Assembly (NCBI GenBank): GCA_019358835.1
Contig: JAHHIH010000007.1
Span: 161,673-225,672 of the forward strand
Direction: 5' to 3'
DNA length: 64,000 nt
Source: Tildeniella torsiva UHER 1998/13D
Lineage (GTDB): Bacteria > Cyanobacteriota > Cyanobacteriia > Phormidesmidales > Phormidesmidaceae
Positions 25,778 to 35,532 of this stretch are shown here, piece by piece. Position numbers and translations under genes: made by a program. The notes beneath the pieces were generated by a model that saw only the letters and a program-made list of their open reading frames with translations, was not told where the DNA came from and made no database searches. How positions within the stretch are numbered: the first letter of the stretch is position 1; each line of letters opens with the position of its first letter.

Positions 25778-27748
25778 ATGCCCGTATCCACAACTGCTCT
25801 GCAAGAGGTGCGACAGCGCGATCGCGCCTGCCTAGAAGCCCACAACCCCTACGAGCGGCTCCAGGCGCTGCACGAAATTTGGCCCCTTGTGGCCGAGAAA
25901 TACGGCGACATGGTGGCCCTCAACGACCCCCACTACAAGCCTGCCGCTACCCTCACCTATCGCCAGCTGGCCGAGGCGATTCGCACCTTCGCCAGTGGCT
26001 TGCAGGCTCTGGGGGTAGAGAATCGCGCCCATGTGGCCCTGTTTGCCGACAACAGCCACCGCTGGTTCATTGCCGACCAGGGCATTATGACCGCTGGCGG
26101 CATGAACGCCGTGCGCAGCGCCACCGCCGAAACCGAAGAGCTTGCCTACATTGCCGAGCACAGCGAGAGCACGGTGCTGGTGGTCGAGACCCTGGCGCTG
26201 CTGAAGCGTCTGCGCAATCGCATCGACACCCTGCCCATCCCCCTGGTGATTTTGCTGTCGGATGAAGAACCGCCCGAGGGCGATCGCCTCAAAATCCTCA
26301 ATTTTGGTCAGCTCATGGCTCTGGGGGCCGAGCATGCCTACAACCCAGTGCCCATCAAGCCTGAAGATTTGGCCACGCTGATCTACACCTCCGGCACAAC
26401 CGGCCAGCCCAAGGGGGTGATGCTCAGCCACCGCAATCTGCTGCACCAGATCAATACTTTGGAGGCGGTGGTGCAGCCCGAGCCGGGCGATCGCGTGGTG
26501 GGCATTTTGCCCTCCTGGCACAGCTTTGAGCGCACCGCCGAATACTTTTTGCTGTCGCGGGGCTGTACCCAGACCTACAGCAGCATTCGCCACCTCAAGG
26601 CCGACCTCAAGGCCACCAAACCCCAGTACATGGTGGGGGTGCCCCGCCTGTGGGAGTCGATCTACGAAGGGGCGCAAAAGCAGTTTCGCGAACAAAGCCC
26701 CGGCAAGCAAAAGCTAATCTTTACCTTCTTTGGCCTCAGCCAGCGCTACGTCGAAAACCTCTGGCGCTACCAGGATATGAAAATCGACGAGCCTGACCTG
26801 CCGTCCCTAAAACGCTTGGGGTCGGGGCTGGCGGCTCTGGCCCTGTGGCCCCTGCACCAGCTGGGCAAAAAGCTGGTCTACGGCAAAGTCAGTGAAGCCA
26901 CGGGGGGACAGGTCAAGCAGCTAATCAGCGGCGGCGGCTCGTTGGCCCGACACATCGATATTTTCTTTGAAATCATCTGCGTCCAGCTAATCGTGGGCTA
27001 CGGCCTCACCGAAACGGCCCCGGTGCTCTCGGCCCGCCGTCCCTGGCGAAATTTGCGCGGGGCAGCGGGGCAGCCCATTCCCTTTACCGAAATTAAGGTG
27101 GTGGATCTGGAAACCCGCCAGGAGCTGCCCCAGGGGGGCCAGGGGCTGGTGCTGGCGCGAGGGCCGCAGATTATGGAGGGCTACTACCGCAACCCCGAGG
27201 CCACCCAAAAGGCGATCGACCCCGAGGGCTGGTTTGACACGGGCGACCTGGGCTGGATTAGCCGCGACGGCAACGTGGTGCTCACCGGCCGGGCCAAAGA
27301 CACCATCGTGCTCACCAACGGTGAAAACATTGAGCCCCAGCCCATTGAAGACGCCTGCATTCGCAGCAAGTACATCGACCAGATCATGCTGGTGGGTCAA
27401 GATCAGCGATCGCTCGGTGCGCTCCTTGTTCCTAACCTAGATGCGCTCCAGGGCTGGGCCGCCAGCCAGTCCCTATTTATTGCTATTCCTGGCGACACCA
27501 CCCCCGCCCCCGCTGACTGCACCGCTATTACCCTCGACGACGAGCGGGTGCAGAAGCTGTTTCGCGATGAGCTGGGCCGCGAGGTGAAAGATCGCCCCGG
27601 CTACCGTCCCGACGATCGCATCGGCCCCTTCCGCCTGATTCTCGAACCCTTCTCCATTGACAACGGCTTGCTCACCCAAACCCTAAAAGTCCGCCGTCCC
27701 GTGGTTACGGCCCGGTATCGCGATATGATTGACGCGATGTTTGTGTAG
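25778..27748 (+). CDS. aas: Acyl-ACP/acyl-CoA synthetase (AMP-forming)
   Basis: A 656-residue adenylate-forming enzyme that activates fatty acids. In cyanobacteria the single long-chain enzyme of this type (Aas) ligates recycled free fatty acids to acyl carrier protein. The AMP-binding motif IYTSGTTGQPKGVMLSHRN (about 202-220), VGYGLTETAPVLSARRPW and WFDTGDLGWISRDG with GRAKDTIVLTNGENIEP are all intact. The ATG at 25778 (MPVSTTALQEV) is preferred over the longer frame from 25691. The call between ACP and CoA as acceptor rests on phylogenetic habit, not on a visible motif. Confidence 0.88.
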   Translation: MPVSTTALQEVRQRDRACLEAHNPYERLQALHEIWPLVAEKYGDMVALNDPHYKPAATLTYRQLAEAIRTFASGLQALGVENRAHVALFADNSHRWFIADQGIMTAGGMNAVRSATAETEELAYIAEHSESTVLVVETLALLKRLRNRIDTLPIPLVILLSDEEPPEGDRLKILNFGQLMALGAEHAYNPVPIKPEDLATLIYTSGTTGQPKGVMLSHRNLLHQINTLEAVVQPEPGDRVVGILPSWHSFERTAEYFLLSRGCTQTYSSIRHLKADLKATKPQYMVGVPRLWESIYEGAQKQFREQSPGKQKLIFTFFGLSQRYVENLWRYQDMKIDEPDLPSLKRLGSGLAALALWPLHQLGKKLVYGKVSEATGGQVKQLISGGGSLARHIDIFFEIICVQLIVGYGLTETAPVLSARRPWRNLRGAAGQPIPFTEIKVVDLETRQELPQGGQGLVLARGPQIMEGYYRNPEATQKAIDPEGWFDTGDLGWISRDGNVVLTGRAKDTIVLTNGENIEPQPIEDACIRSKYIDQIMLVGQDQRSLGALLVPNLDALQGWAASQSLFIAIPGDTTPAPADCTAITLDDERVQKLFRDELGREVKDRPGYRPDDRIGPFRLILEPFSIDNGLLTQTLKVRRPVVTARYRDMIDAMFV

Positions 27749-27861
27749 CTGCGGGTGGTGTAAAGACTTCACTAACCTCAGCCACATGCGGTGGAATAGT
27801 CCGGCCACGGTGCTCGCTGGTCGTAGTCGGTATTGGTGATTTCTTTATTGCGTCAAAGATT

Positions 27862-28311
27862 ATGGATGAGAATCAAACGCTGCTGCTCAAGCGGGTAGTC
27901 AATATTAAAGCCATTGTGACCCCCCTGTGGAAAGAAGAGGCGCAGAAGCAGCTCCAGACCCAAATTAACCAGGTCGATGGTCGTCTGCAACAGCTCGAAA
28001 TGCAGGGCCAGCGCATGGTGGCCGAGCTGCAAAAGCAGGCCGAAGGGCAGCCCACCAGCGGCACCCTTCAGCAGCAGATGGGCAATATTCAAAATCAGCT
28101 CAACCAAGACAAGAGCAAACTGCTTCAGCAAAAGAACCAGAGCCTGCAACAGCTCCAGGAAGTGCAGACCATTGCGATCGATGCTGAAGTGGAGCAGGGC
28201 AAGGTCGAGAGCTTTTTTAATGTCTCAGTGGGCGACAATCTGGTGCGCAAGCTCCAGGTTGAAATTTTGATCAAGGATGGCGTGATTCAAGAGATTCGCG
28301 GCGAACTCTAG
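27862..28311 (+). CDS. YlqD family protein
   Basis: A 149-residue protein of the YlqD family. It starts with a conserved N-terminal strand (LLLKRVVNIKAIVTPLWKEEAQ), then a Gln-rich coiled coil (about 30-98) and a C-terminal beta segment (FFNVSVGDNLVRKLQVEILIKDGVIQEIRGEL region). The family is broadly conserved in cyanobacteria and Bacilli without known function. It sits 128 bp upstream of pyruvate dehydrogenase E2 on the same strand. Confidence 0.85.
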   Translation: MDENQTLLLKRVVNIKAIVTPLWKEEAQKQLQTQINQVDGRLQQLEMQGQRMVAELQKQAEGQPTSGTLQQQMGNIQNQLNQDKSKLLQQKNQSLQQLQEVQTIAIDAEVEQGKVESFFNVSVGDNLVRKLQVEILIKDGVIQEIRGEL

Positions 28312-28439
28312 TTTCGGCGCGTCTCAGCCTGCCCCCGTTTGACCGTTTAAACGCTCGAACGGTTCAGCCTTGGGGATAGAATAAATCCTTGGCATCTCTG
28401 CTGCTCTGTCGTTTTAACCCTGTTTCGGAAGTCACCTCC

Positions 28440-29747
28440 ATGATTCGCGAAGTCTTTATGCCTGCCCTCAGCTCAACCATGACCGAAGGCAAGATTGTGT
28501 CTTGGGTCAAAGCCCCCGGCGACAGGGTAGAAAAAGGCGAAACGGTGGTGATTGTCGAGTCCGACAAGGCCGACATGGATGTGGAGTCATTCCACGAAGG
28601 CATTTTGGCCGCCATTGTGGTGGAAGCGGGGGGCACGGCTCCGGTGGGGGAGGCGATCGCCCTGCTGGCCGAAACCGAAGCCGAAGTCGAGACTGCCAAA
28701 CAGCAGGCCGCCGCCAAAGCCGGTGTCGCCGGAGGTGACTCCGCCCCCACTCCCGAAGCCGCTGCCCCGGTAGCCGTGGTTGAAGCTCCGGCCCCTGCTG
28801 CTCAAAATGGGGCTCCCGCAAGCAATCGCAGCGGTCGAGTGGTGATTTCGCCCCGCGCTCGCAAGCTGGCCAAAGATCTCAAGATAGACCTCGGCACCCT
28901 TCAGGGCAGTGGCCCCCACGGTCGCATTGTGGCCCAGGATGTGGAACTGGCGGCGGGCAAGACGCCGACTTCCCCTGGCCCCGTGGCTACGCCCCTGGCG
29001 GCGGTAGCGCCTCCGGTGGCGGCCCCGACTCCCGCTGCCCCACCACTGGCCCCGACCCCCAGCGCGGCCCCCCTGGGCCAGGTCGTGCCCTTCAATACCC
29101 TTCAGCAGGCGGTCATTCGCAATATGGTGGCCAGTCTGGCGGTGCCCACCTTCCATGTGGGCTACACCATTACCACCGACAATTTAGATGCTCTCTACAA
29201 GCAGATCAAATCTAAAGGCGTGACCATGACCGGGCTGCTGGCCAAGGCCGTAGCCGTTACTCTGCAAAAACACCCGCTGGTCAATGCGGGCTTTACCGAC
29301 CAGGGCATTCAGTACCATTCAGGCATCAATATCGCCGTAGCGGTGGCGATGGAAGGGGGCGGGCTGATCACGCCGGTACTGAAGAATGCCGACCAGGCCG
29401 ATATCTATTCGCTGTCGCGCACCTGGGCTGACCTGGTGGCGCGATCGCGCTCCAAGCAGCTCCAGCCCGACGAATACACCTCTGGCACCTTCACCCTGTC
29501 GAACCTGGGCATGTTTGGAGTCGATCGCTTCGACGCGATTTTGCCGCCGGGGCAGGGTTCGATTTTGGCGATCGGGGCTTCTCGCCCCACAGTGGTCGCC
29601 ACCCCTGAGGGCCTGATGGGCGTCAAGCGCCAGATGCAGGTCAATATCACCTGCGACCACCGCGTCATCTATGGGGCCGATGCCGCCGCTTTCCTTAAGG
29701 ATCTGGCCAACGTGATTGAAAACAATCCCCAGTCCTTAACCCTGTAG
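28440..29747 (+). CDS. pdhC: Dihydrolipoamide acetyltransferase, pyruvate dehydrogenase E2
   Basis: A 435-residue E2 core of the pyruvate dehydrogenase complex, making acetyl-CoA. An N-terminal lipoyl domain has the lipoylated Lys43 (VESDKADM). An Ala/Pro-rich linker follows, then the peripheral-subunit-binding domain (ISPRARKLAKDLKIDL, about 136-151) and another Ala/Pro linker. The catalytic domain ends in TCDHRVIYGADAAAFL, with active-site His407. The Tyr in HRVIYGAD, where many E2s have Asp, is usual for cyanobacterial and plastid enzymes. The ATG at 28440 gives the standard MIREVFMPALSSTM start. Confidence 0.95.
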   Translation: MIREVFMPALSSTMTEGKIVSWVKAPGDRVEKGETVVIVESDKADMDVESFHEGILAAIVVEAGGTAPVGEAIALLAETEAEVETAKQQAAAKAGVAGGDSAPTPEAAAPVAVVEAPAPAAQNGAPASNRSGRVVISPRARKLAKDLKIDLGTLQGSGPHGRIVAQDVELAAGKTPTSPGPVATPLAAVAPPVAAPTPAAPPLAPTPSAAPLGQVVPFNTLQQAVIRNMVASLAVPTFHVGYTITTDNLDALYKQIKSKGVTMTGLLAKAVAVTLQKHPLVNAGFTDQGIQYHSGINIAVAVAMEGGGLITPVLKNADQADIYSLSRTWADLVARSRSKQLQPDEYTSGTFTLSNLGMFGVDRFDAILPPGQGSILAIGASRPTVVATPEGLMGVKRQMQVNITCDHRVIYGADAAAFLKDLANVIENNPQSLTL

Positions 29748-29749
29748 CC

Positions 29750-31201
29750 ATGAATTCAGTCGATCTTGCCTTCTTGCCCGCCCTCGAACAAGCTCGGCTG
29801 ATTCGCAACAAAGAAATCTCCCCTCTAGATCTCACCGAGATCTATCTAGAGCGCATTGCGCGGCTCAACCCGGCCCTGGGGGCCTATGTGACGGTGATGG
29901 CGGAGCAGGCTCTGGCTGACGCCAAGGCAAAAACCGAGCATCTGGCGAGCAATCCCGACGATTTGCCGCCGCTGTTTGGGGTCACCGTATCGGTCAAAGA
30001 CCTCAACCCGGTGGAGGGGGTGCCCTGTGCCTATGGGCTGAGGGTGGCCTGCGATCGCATTGCCCCCCAAGACGACTACATCGTTAGCAAGCTGCGCCAG
30101 GCGGGGATGATTATCCTGGGCAAAACCGCCACCTCGCAGCTCGGGTCGCTGCCCTATACCGAGCCGCCGGGCTTTCCCCCCGCCCGCAACCCGTGGAATT
30201 TGGACTACACCCCAGGGGGCTCCAGCGGCGGCGGGGCGGCGGCTCTGGCGGCGGGGCTGTGCGCCGTTTCCCAGGGGTCTGACGGGGGCGGTTCGCTGCG
30301 CGGCCCGGCCTTTTGCTGCGGGCTGGTGGGGATGAAGTCCTCCCGAGGGCGGATCAGCTTTTCCCCAGCGGGGGAGCGGCTCAACGGGCTAGCGGTGAAT
30401 GGCCCTCTGGGGCGCACCGTAGCCGACACCGCTGCTCTGTTGGATGTGCTGAGTGGGTATGAGGTGGGTGACCCCTACTGGCTGCCCGATCCAGAGCCAT
30501 CGTTCCTGGCTGGGCTGGCGACGCCGCCTAGGCCGTTGCGAATTGGCTATGCTACCCGTCTGGATCCCATTGGTGAAGTTGACCCTGTCTGTCGCCAGGC
30601 TATCTATGAAACGGTGCAGCAGGTCGAAGACCTGGGTCATAGCGCCGAAGAAGTCACGTTCCCTGACCTAGAAGCCTTGATTGAGCCTTTTGTGGTGGTG
30701 TGGGAGTGCGTACTGACGGAGGTGGGCGTGCCCTGGGTCGTGATGGAAAAGATGAACCGCTGGCTCTACTGGCGAGCCTGGCGCATCAACAGCGGGGCCT
30801 ATCTGCAAGCGGTGGCCAAGCTACAGATCATGGCTCGTCAGATCGTCCAGTTTTGTTACCCCTACGACGTGCTGATCTTGCCTGTGTACATGCACCCCAC
30901 CATTAAAGTGGGCGAGTGGAAGGGGCTGCGATCGCCCAAGGTGCTCGACAACGTGATCAACTGGGTGGCCCCCTGTCCCCCCTTCAACGCTAGCGGCCAG
31001 CCCGCCCTAGCGATTCCCCGAGGGTTTGCCCCCAGCGGTGTGCCCATTGGCGTGCAGCTGGTGGGTCGCCCCGCCGATGAAGCTACCTTGTTGGCCCTGG
31101 CCGCGCAGCTTGAGCAGGTTAGCCCCTGGAGTCATCAGCGCCCTGCGTTTGCCACAGAAGTTGGCGGCACCGAACCCAGAGATGCCGCCCCAATCGCGTA
31201 G
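29750..31201 (+). CDS. Amidase (amidase signature family)
   Basis: A 483-residue amidase with the Ser-cisSer-Lys triad: Lys83 (VSVKDLNP), the cis-Ser in GGSSGGG (about 157-163) and the nucleophile Ser182 in DGGGSLRGP. It is distinct from GatA by its neighbours and shorter C-terminal region. Substrates of such enzymes vary (indoleacetamide, aliphatic or aryl amides) and cannot be inferred. It begins 2 bp after the pdhC stop, so the two are one transcription unit. The 274-bp region downstream shows no gene. Confidence 0.88.
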   Translation: MNSVDLAFLPALEQARLIRNKEISPLDLTEIYLERIARLNPALGAYVTVMAEQALADAKAKTEHLASNPDDLPPLFGVTVSVKDLNPVEGVPCAYGLRVACDRIAPQDDYIVSKLRQAGMIILGKTATSQLGSLPYTEPPGFPPARNPWNLDYTPGGSSGGGAAALAAGLCAVSQGSDGGGSLRGPAFCCGLVGMKSSRGRISFSPAGERLNGLAVNGPLGRTVADTAALLDVLSGYEVGDPYWLPDPEPSFLAGLATPPRPLRIGYATRLDPIGEVDPVCRQAIYETVQQVEDLGHSAEEVTFPDLEALIEPFVVVWECVLTEVGVPWVVMEKMNRWLYWRAWRINSGAYLQAVAKLQIMARQIVQFCYPYDVLILPVYMHPTIKVGEWKGLRSPKVLDNVINWVAPCPPFNASGQPALAIPRGFAPSGVPIGVQLVGRPADEATLLALAAQLEQVSPWSHQRPAFATEVGGTEPRDAAPIA

Positions 31202-31475
31202 AGGCAAGGGTTTGTTGTTGCTGTCGCTGACTGGGGCTAACGCCAAGCTAGGTTAATTCGCAGTGCTCTCGCTGTTAAGATGAATAGAGTGAGAACCTGC
31301 TTCAACTCAAAATGAATTTCACGGCAATTGTCCTTGTCTTAGACGGTTGCTCGAAACCTCTTTGCAGCGGTCATCGACTCGATGCGTTGGTAAGGCGGCT
31401 AGCCGTTTCAGCGATTGAGCTGACGCTATAGCTTCAATTTCTCCTGTTTGGGTTAGTATCCCCGGTTGACTTTTT

Positions 31476-33401
31476 ATGGAATACGATCCGCTCCAGGATA
31501 GGCAACGGTACGATACATTTTCGGTGGAAAATACGGTTCACAAGGGTGCCTTGGTCGCTGCTATAGTCATCGGCTTGGCCATCGCTGTGGGGGGTGCCCT
31601 GGGCCTAGGGCTGGTGACGCTGCCGGAGCAGCTGACCTGGGGGGGGTGGTTGACGATTGGTGTGACGCTGGGGGCTTTTTTGCTCAATGCCCTTACCACC
31701 CTGCCAGCTGATGCCATTTTTCTCGCAGCCCTGGCCATCCTGTTGTTGACTGGGGTGCTCGATACGGCTACCGCCCTGGCCGGGTTTAGCAACCCCGGCA
31801 TGATGACCGTGGGCGTGCTGTACGTCGTTGTTGCTGGCCTACAGCAAACCGGGGGGTTAGATATGATTTCGCGCGCTGTGCTGGGGCTGCCGAAGGGGCA
31901 AACCACAGCGCTCCTGCGGCTCATCCTGCCGGTGCTGGGCATGAGCGCTTTTCTCAACAACACGCCGATTGTGGCGATGTTTATCCCGGTAGTCAGCGAC
32001 TGGTGCCGAAAACTGCGCATTAGCCCCTCTAAGCTAATGATTCCGCTCAGCTATGCGGCGATCATGGGGGGCATGTGTACGCTGATTGGTACCAGCACTA
32101 ACCTGGTGGTCAACGGGCTGCTGGTGTCTGAAACCGACTACCCCGGCCTCAAGCTGTTTGATCTAGTGCCGGTCGGGGTGCCCTGTGCGATCGCCGGTAC
32201 CCTAATGCTAGTTTTGGCCCAGCGCTGGCTGCTGCCCCAGCGTAAGCCCGCCATTACCGACACCGACGACCCGCGAGAGTACACCGTAGAAATGGTGGTT
32301 GAAACCCACAGCCCCCTGGCGGGTAAAACCGTTGAACAGGCCGGGCTGCGCCATCTGCCGGGGCTGTACCTGACCGAAATTCAGCGAGGGGGGCGGCTGC
32401 TGACCGCCATTGGCCCCCAAGAGGTGCTGCAAGAACAAGACCAGCTCGTGTTTGTGGGTATGGTTGACTCAATTGTTGACCTCAACCAAATTCGAGGATT
32501 GCAGCCCGCCACCGACCAGGTGTTCAAGCTCGATACTCCCCGCACCGAGCGCACCCTGGTGGAAGCCGTGGTATCGAACACCTGCCCGCTGGTGGGCATT
32601 ACCATTCGCCAGGGCAAGTTTCGTAGCCGCTATAGGGCGGTGGTGCTGGCAGTGGGCCGCAACGGCGAGCGTTTGTCGGGCAAAATTGGCGATATTCGGC
32701 TGCAAACCGGAGATACATTGTTGCTAGAGGCCAACCCCTCGTTTTTAGAGGAGCGTCGAGCCTCCCGTGATTTCTACCTGGTCAGCGAGGTGCCCAATTC
32801 CGACCCGCTGCGCCACGATCGCGCCCCTATGGCCCTAGCCATTTTGGTGCTAATGGTGGCCCTGGCCACCTCCGGCTGGATGGACATGCTCAATGCCGCC
32901 ACCCTGGCGGCGCTGCTGATTGTGGTCACCGGCTGCTGCTCGTTTCAGCAGGGCTTTCGCACCATTGACTGGTCGGTGCTGCTGGTGGTGGCCGCCGCTC
33001 TGGGCCTTGGCAAGGCGCTGGAGGTTACCGGGGCCGCCGCCGTGCTGGCGGGTGGGGTGCTGGGCATGGCTGGCGACAACCCCTGGGTGGCCCTGGCCAT
33101 TGTCTACGGCGTGACCACCGTCCTCACCGAGGTGATTACCAATAACGCAGCGGCGGCGGTGGTGTTTCCCATTGCGCTTTCCCTGTCGCAGAGTTTGGGG
33201 GTGAGCTTCATTCCCTTTGTGGTGGCGCTGATGATTGCCGCTTCGGCTAGCTTTAGCACCCCGATTGGCTATCAGACCAACCTGATGGTCTACGGCCCCG
33301 GTGGCTATAAGTTCACCGATTTCCTGCGGGTTGGCATTCCCTTTAACCTGGCCTTTTGGCTACTCACGGTGCTAATTGCTCCGCGGGTGTACCCGTTCTA
33401 G
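31476..33401 (+). CDS. SLC13/DASS-type anion transporter with two RCK_C domains
   Basis: A 641-residue membrane carrier. An N-terminal bundle (about 25-255) includes AFLNNTPIVAMFIPVVSDW and GTSTNLVVNGLL. Two soluble TrkA-C (RCK_C) domains follow (about 275-345 and 360-440). The second half of the bundle (about 455-640) includes VITNNAAAAVVFPIALSLS and SFSTPIGYQTNLMVYGPGGY. The repeated NxP/SxTN motifs are substrate-binding hairpins. The order matches Sac1-like sulfate/sodium carriers of algae and cyanobacteria; sulfate or dicarboxylate is plausible. It stands alone. Confidence 0.88.
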   Translation: MEYDPLQDRQRYDTFSVENTVHKGALVAAIVIGLAIAVGGALGLGLVTLPEQLTWGGWLTIGVTLGAFLLNALTTLPADAIFLAALAILLLTGVLDTATALAGFSNPGMMTVGVLYVVVAGLQQTGGLDMISRAVLGLPKGQTTALLRLILPVLGMSAFLNNTPIVAMFIPVVSDWCRKLRISPSKLMIPLSYAAIMGGMCTLIGTSTNLVVNGLLVSETDYPGLKLFDLVPVGVPCAIAGTLMLVLAQRWLLPQRKPAITDTDDPREYTVEMVVETHSPLAGKTVEQAGLRHLPGLYLTEIQRGGRLLTAIGPQEVLQEQDQLVFVGMVDSIVDLNQIRGLQPATDQVFKLDTPRTERTLVEAVVSNTCPLVGITIRQGKFRSRYRAVVLAVGRNGERLSGKIGDIRLQTGDTLLLEANPSFLEERRASRDFYLVSEVPNSDPLRHDRAPMALAILVLMVALATSGWMDMLNAATLAALLIVVTGCCSFQQGFRTIDWSVLLVVAAALGLGKALEVTGAAAVLAGGVLGMAGDNPWVALAIVYGVTTVLTEVITNNAAAAVVFPIALSLSQSLGVSFIPFVVALMIAASASFSTPIGYQTNLMVYGPGGYKFTDFLRVGIPFNLAFWLLTVLIAPRVYPF

Positions 33402-33414
33402 CCTTTAAAAATAA

Positions 33415-33458
33415 ACTAGGGCCGCGATCGCGCCGAGCTGGCTAGATCTGGCCCTAGT
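33415..33458 (-). terminator. Terminator of the ComFB-like gene
   Basis: Perfect 9-bp arms ACTAGGGCC (33415-33423) and GGCCCTAGT (33450-33458) lie between the convergent SLC13 and ComFB-like genes. On the minus strand the hairpin is followed by TTTATTTTT. A HIP1 octamer lies in the loop. Confidence 0.7.
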
Positions 33459-33502
33459 AAAAAACTGGGGAGTAAGCTGGGGGCGTAGCCCTAGAAGCCT
33501 GA

Positions 33503-34048
33503 CTACGCCTTGGGTGCCGGCTCAAACTTGTGGGCGTGGTCTTGCAGCAGCGAGCTGACTTGGCTGAGCACGTTGTCGCCAGTTTTCTTCTGGATGATCT
33601 GGCGCTCGGGGTAGAAGTCGGGCTTGTCGAGGTTGCGGGAGATGGCCTGCTGAACCTGGTCGGCAATCAGGGCAGACAGCTCACCGCGAGCACTTTCGCG
33701 TTGAAAGTTAGCGCCTTCTTCGGTGGTGGCGTAGAGGGGCGGTAGCCGGTTGAGGGCGTAAGCCGCGATGTCGCCCAAATCAAGGGTTTTGTCGGAGGTA
33801 GACTCAATCTCAGCCACCCGCGAAATTGCCTCGGTCAGCACCAGTTCTTCCATCACATTGATGAACTGCTTGCGAGGCACAGCCACTACTTCGCCGGTGA
33901 GCAGAGCTCCCATCAGGCGATCGAGAGCCATATATTCTTCAATCGAAAGCTCGGCAGCGGTGTCGCAAATGCGACCTACTTCGGCCTCCATGGCGGGGGT
34001 GAGGTAGCCGTCTTGTAGGGCTTGTTCAACAATTTTTTCGATAGTCAT
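33503..34048 (-). CDS. ComFB family protein (Slr1970-like)
   Basis: A 181-residue protein starting MTIEKIVEQALQDGYLTPAM, with a ComFB-type domain in its middle (VMEELVLTEAISRVAEIEST, about 66-85). The family was named after a Bacillus competence-operon protein; cyanobacterial members such as Slr1970 have been reported as cyclic-dinucleotide receptors affecting motility and competence. The C-terminal half has DLGDIAAYALNRLPPLY and a helical tail. It lies 81-161 bp downstream of hfq on the same strand, which suits a shared role in pilus control (inference). Confidence 0.85.
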   Translation of the reverse strand: MTIEKIVEQALQDGYLTPAMEAEVGRICDTAAELSIEEYMALDRLMGALLTGEVVAVPRKQFINVMEELVLTEAISRVAEIESTSDKTLDLGDIAAYALNRLPPLYATTEEGANFQRESARGELSALIADQVQQAISRNLDKPDFYPERQIIQKKTGDNVLSQVSSLLQDHAHKFEPAPKA

Positions 34049-34209
34049 TTGGCCAAAAGCTCCATGAAACTGGCGGATTAACGGCTTTTACTGGAAATTA
34101 GGGGACCGAAATATCAATAGGGGTAGGCATCCACCTGGGGTTAGTTTTCCCCAATCAATTCAGCAGACTACAGGAACGTGTGAAGACTGCTTGGGGGCAC
34201 AGTGACGAA

Positions 34210-34422
34210 TTAAGAATATTTCAGGAAGCCAATCGCCTGCTTCCAAATCTGGTGCTTGCTCTGGTCTTCGGTCTGTACGCAGATGCATTGGGGGTCTTGC
34301 CATACGACGTGACCCGTAATAACGTCGCCAGTGAGGAGCTTGACCTCAATAGGGGCGTTGTCGCGAATTAGGTTTTGAACCTGGCGAACGCTGGGCAACC
34401 CGGTGGCAAACTCTTGAGACAT
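34210..34422 (-). CDS. hfq: RNA chaperone-like protein Hfq
   Basis: A 70-residue cyanobacterial Hfq. The Sm1 region ([23 protein letters not shown]) and Sm2 region ([12 protein letters not shown], replacing the enteric YKHA) are visible. Cyanobacterial Hfq binds RNA weakly and acts at the base of type IV pili through the pilus ATPase PilB1, being needed for motility and transformation. Length is normal. It is divergent from dapF across a 227-bp region that contains a polypyrimidine tract (about 34490-34610). Confidence 0.95.
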   Translation of the reverse strand: MSQEFATGLPSVRQVQNLIRDNAPIEVKLLTGDVITGHVVWQDPQCICVQTEDQSKHQIWKQAIGFLKYS

Positions 34423-34649
34423 GGTGCTAGGCCACTGAACTTATGCTGGTCTTACGGTACCCCGTTTGGCAGGGTTAGGTTACAAGGGGAGGGAATTTGT
34501 TAAGGAAGGTGAGGGGAGCGGGAGAGCGTGGGTGAGTGGGTGAGTAGGTGGCCAGATTGATAAACCCACAACTCCCTACTCCCTACCCCTCACTCCTTAA
34601 CCCCTACTTTGGCCGATAATTAAGGCTCACTCATTCAGCAGCGGCGAAT

Positions 34650-35498
34650 ATGGAATTTAGCAAGTACCACGGCTTAGGCAATGACTTTATTTTGGTGGAT
34701 AACCGTCACCAGGTGGAGCCAGTAATTAGTCCTGAGATGGCGGTGCAGTGGTGCGATCGCCATTTTGGCATTGGCGCTGATGGGGTGATCTTTGCGCTGC
34801 CGGGGCAGGGGGGCACCGACTACACCATGCGCATCTATAACTCCGACGGCTCTGAGCCGGAGATGTGCGGCAACGGCATTCGCTGTATGGCCAAGTTTTT
34901 AGAGACTCTGGAAACCGCTGATGGCAAGGTACCCCAGGCTCCCCACACCTACCGAATTCACACGCTGGCGGGGCTGATTTCGCCCACCCTGCAACCCGAT
35001 GGCCAGGTGACGGTCGATATGGGGCCGCCCTACCTGCTGGCGCGGGAAATTCCTACTACCCTGGCAGCGGCTGAGGACAAGGTCGTAGATGTGCCGTTGA
35101 CTGTGGCTAACCAAACTTGGGCGGTGACCTGTGTGAGCATGGGCAACCCCCACTGCATTACGTTTGTGGAGGATGTGGCGGCGATCGCCCTAGAAAGCCT
35201 TGGCCCTCAGTTCGAGCACCACACCGTGTTTCCCCAGCGAATCAATACTGAGTTCATTCAGGTGGTGCGGCCCGACTATCTCAAAATGCGGGTGTGGGAG
35301 CGAGGGGCTGGCATTACCCTGGCCTGCGGTACTGGGGCCTGTGCATCTCTGGTGGCGGGGGTGCTGAATGGGGTATGCGATCGCGCTGCCACGGTCGAAC
35401 TACCCGGTGGCCCCCTCTACATTGAGTGGTCAGCCGCCGACAATCGCGTCTATATGACTGGCCCGGCGGAGTTGGCCTTTAGGGGCACTAGGGGTTAG
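34650..35498 (+). CDS. dapF: Diaminopimelate epimerase
   Basis: A 282-residue PLP-independent epimerase that converts LL- to meso-diaminopimelate for lysine and peptidoglycan synthesis. The two catalytic cysteines lie in EMCGNGIRC (about residue 73) and ACGTGACAS (about 224-231). [10 protein letters not shown] near the N-terminus and [13 protein letters not shown] complete the family signatures. Length is standard. It converges with the HAD hydrolase gene. Confidence 0.97.
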   Translation: MEFSKYHGLGNDFILVDNRHQVEPVISPEMAVQWCDRHFGIGADGVIFALPGQGGTDYTMRIYNSDGSEPEMCGNGIRCMAKFLETLETADGKVPQAPHTYRIHTLAGLISPTLQPDGQVTVDMGPPYLLAREIPTTLAAAEDKVVDVPLTVANQTWAVTCVSMGNPHCITFVEDVAAIALESLGPQFEHHTVFPQRINTEFIQVVRPDYLKMRVWERGAGITLACGTGACASLVAGVLNGVCDRAATVELPGGPLYIEWSAADNRVYMTGPAELAFRGTRG

Positions 35499-35532
35499 GT
35501 TGCTGGTGGGTGAGTGGGTGGGGTTAGGCGAT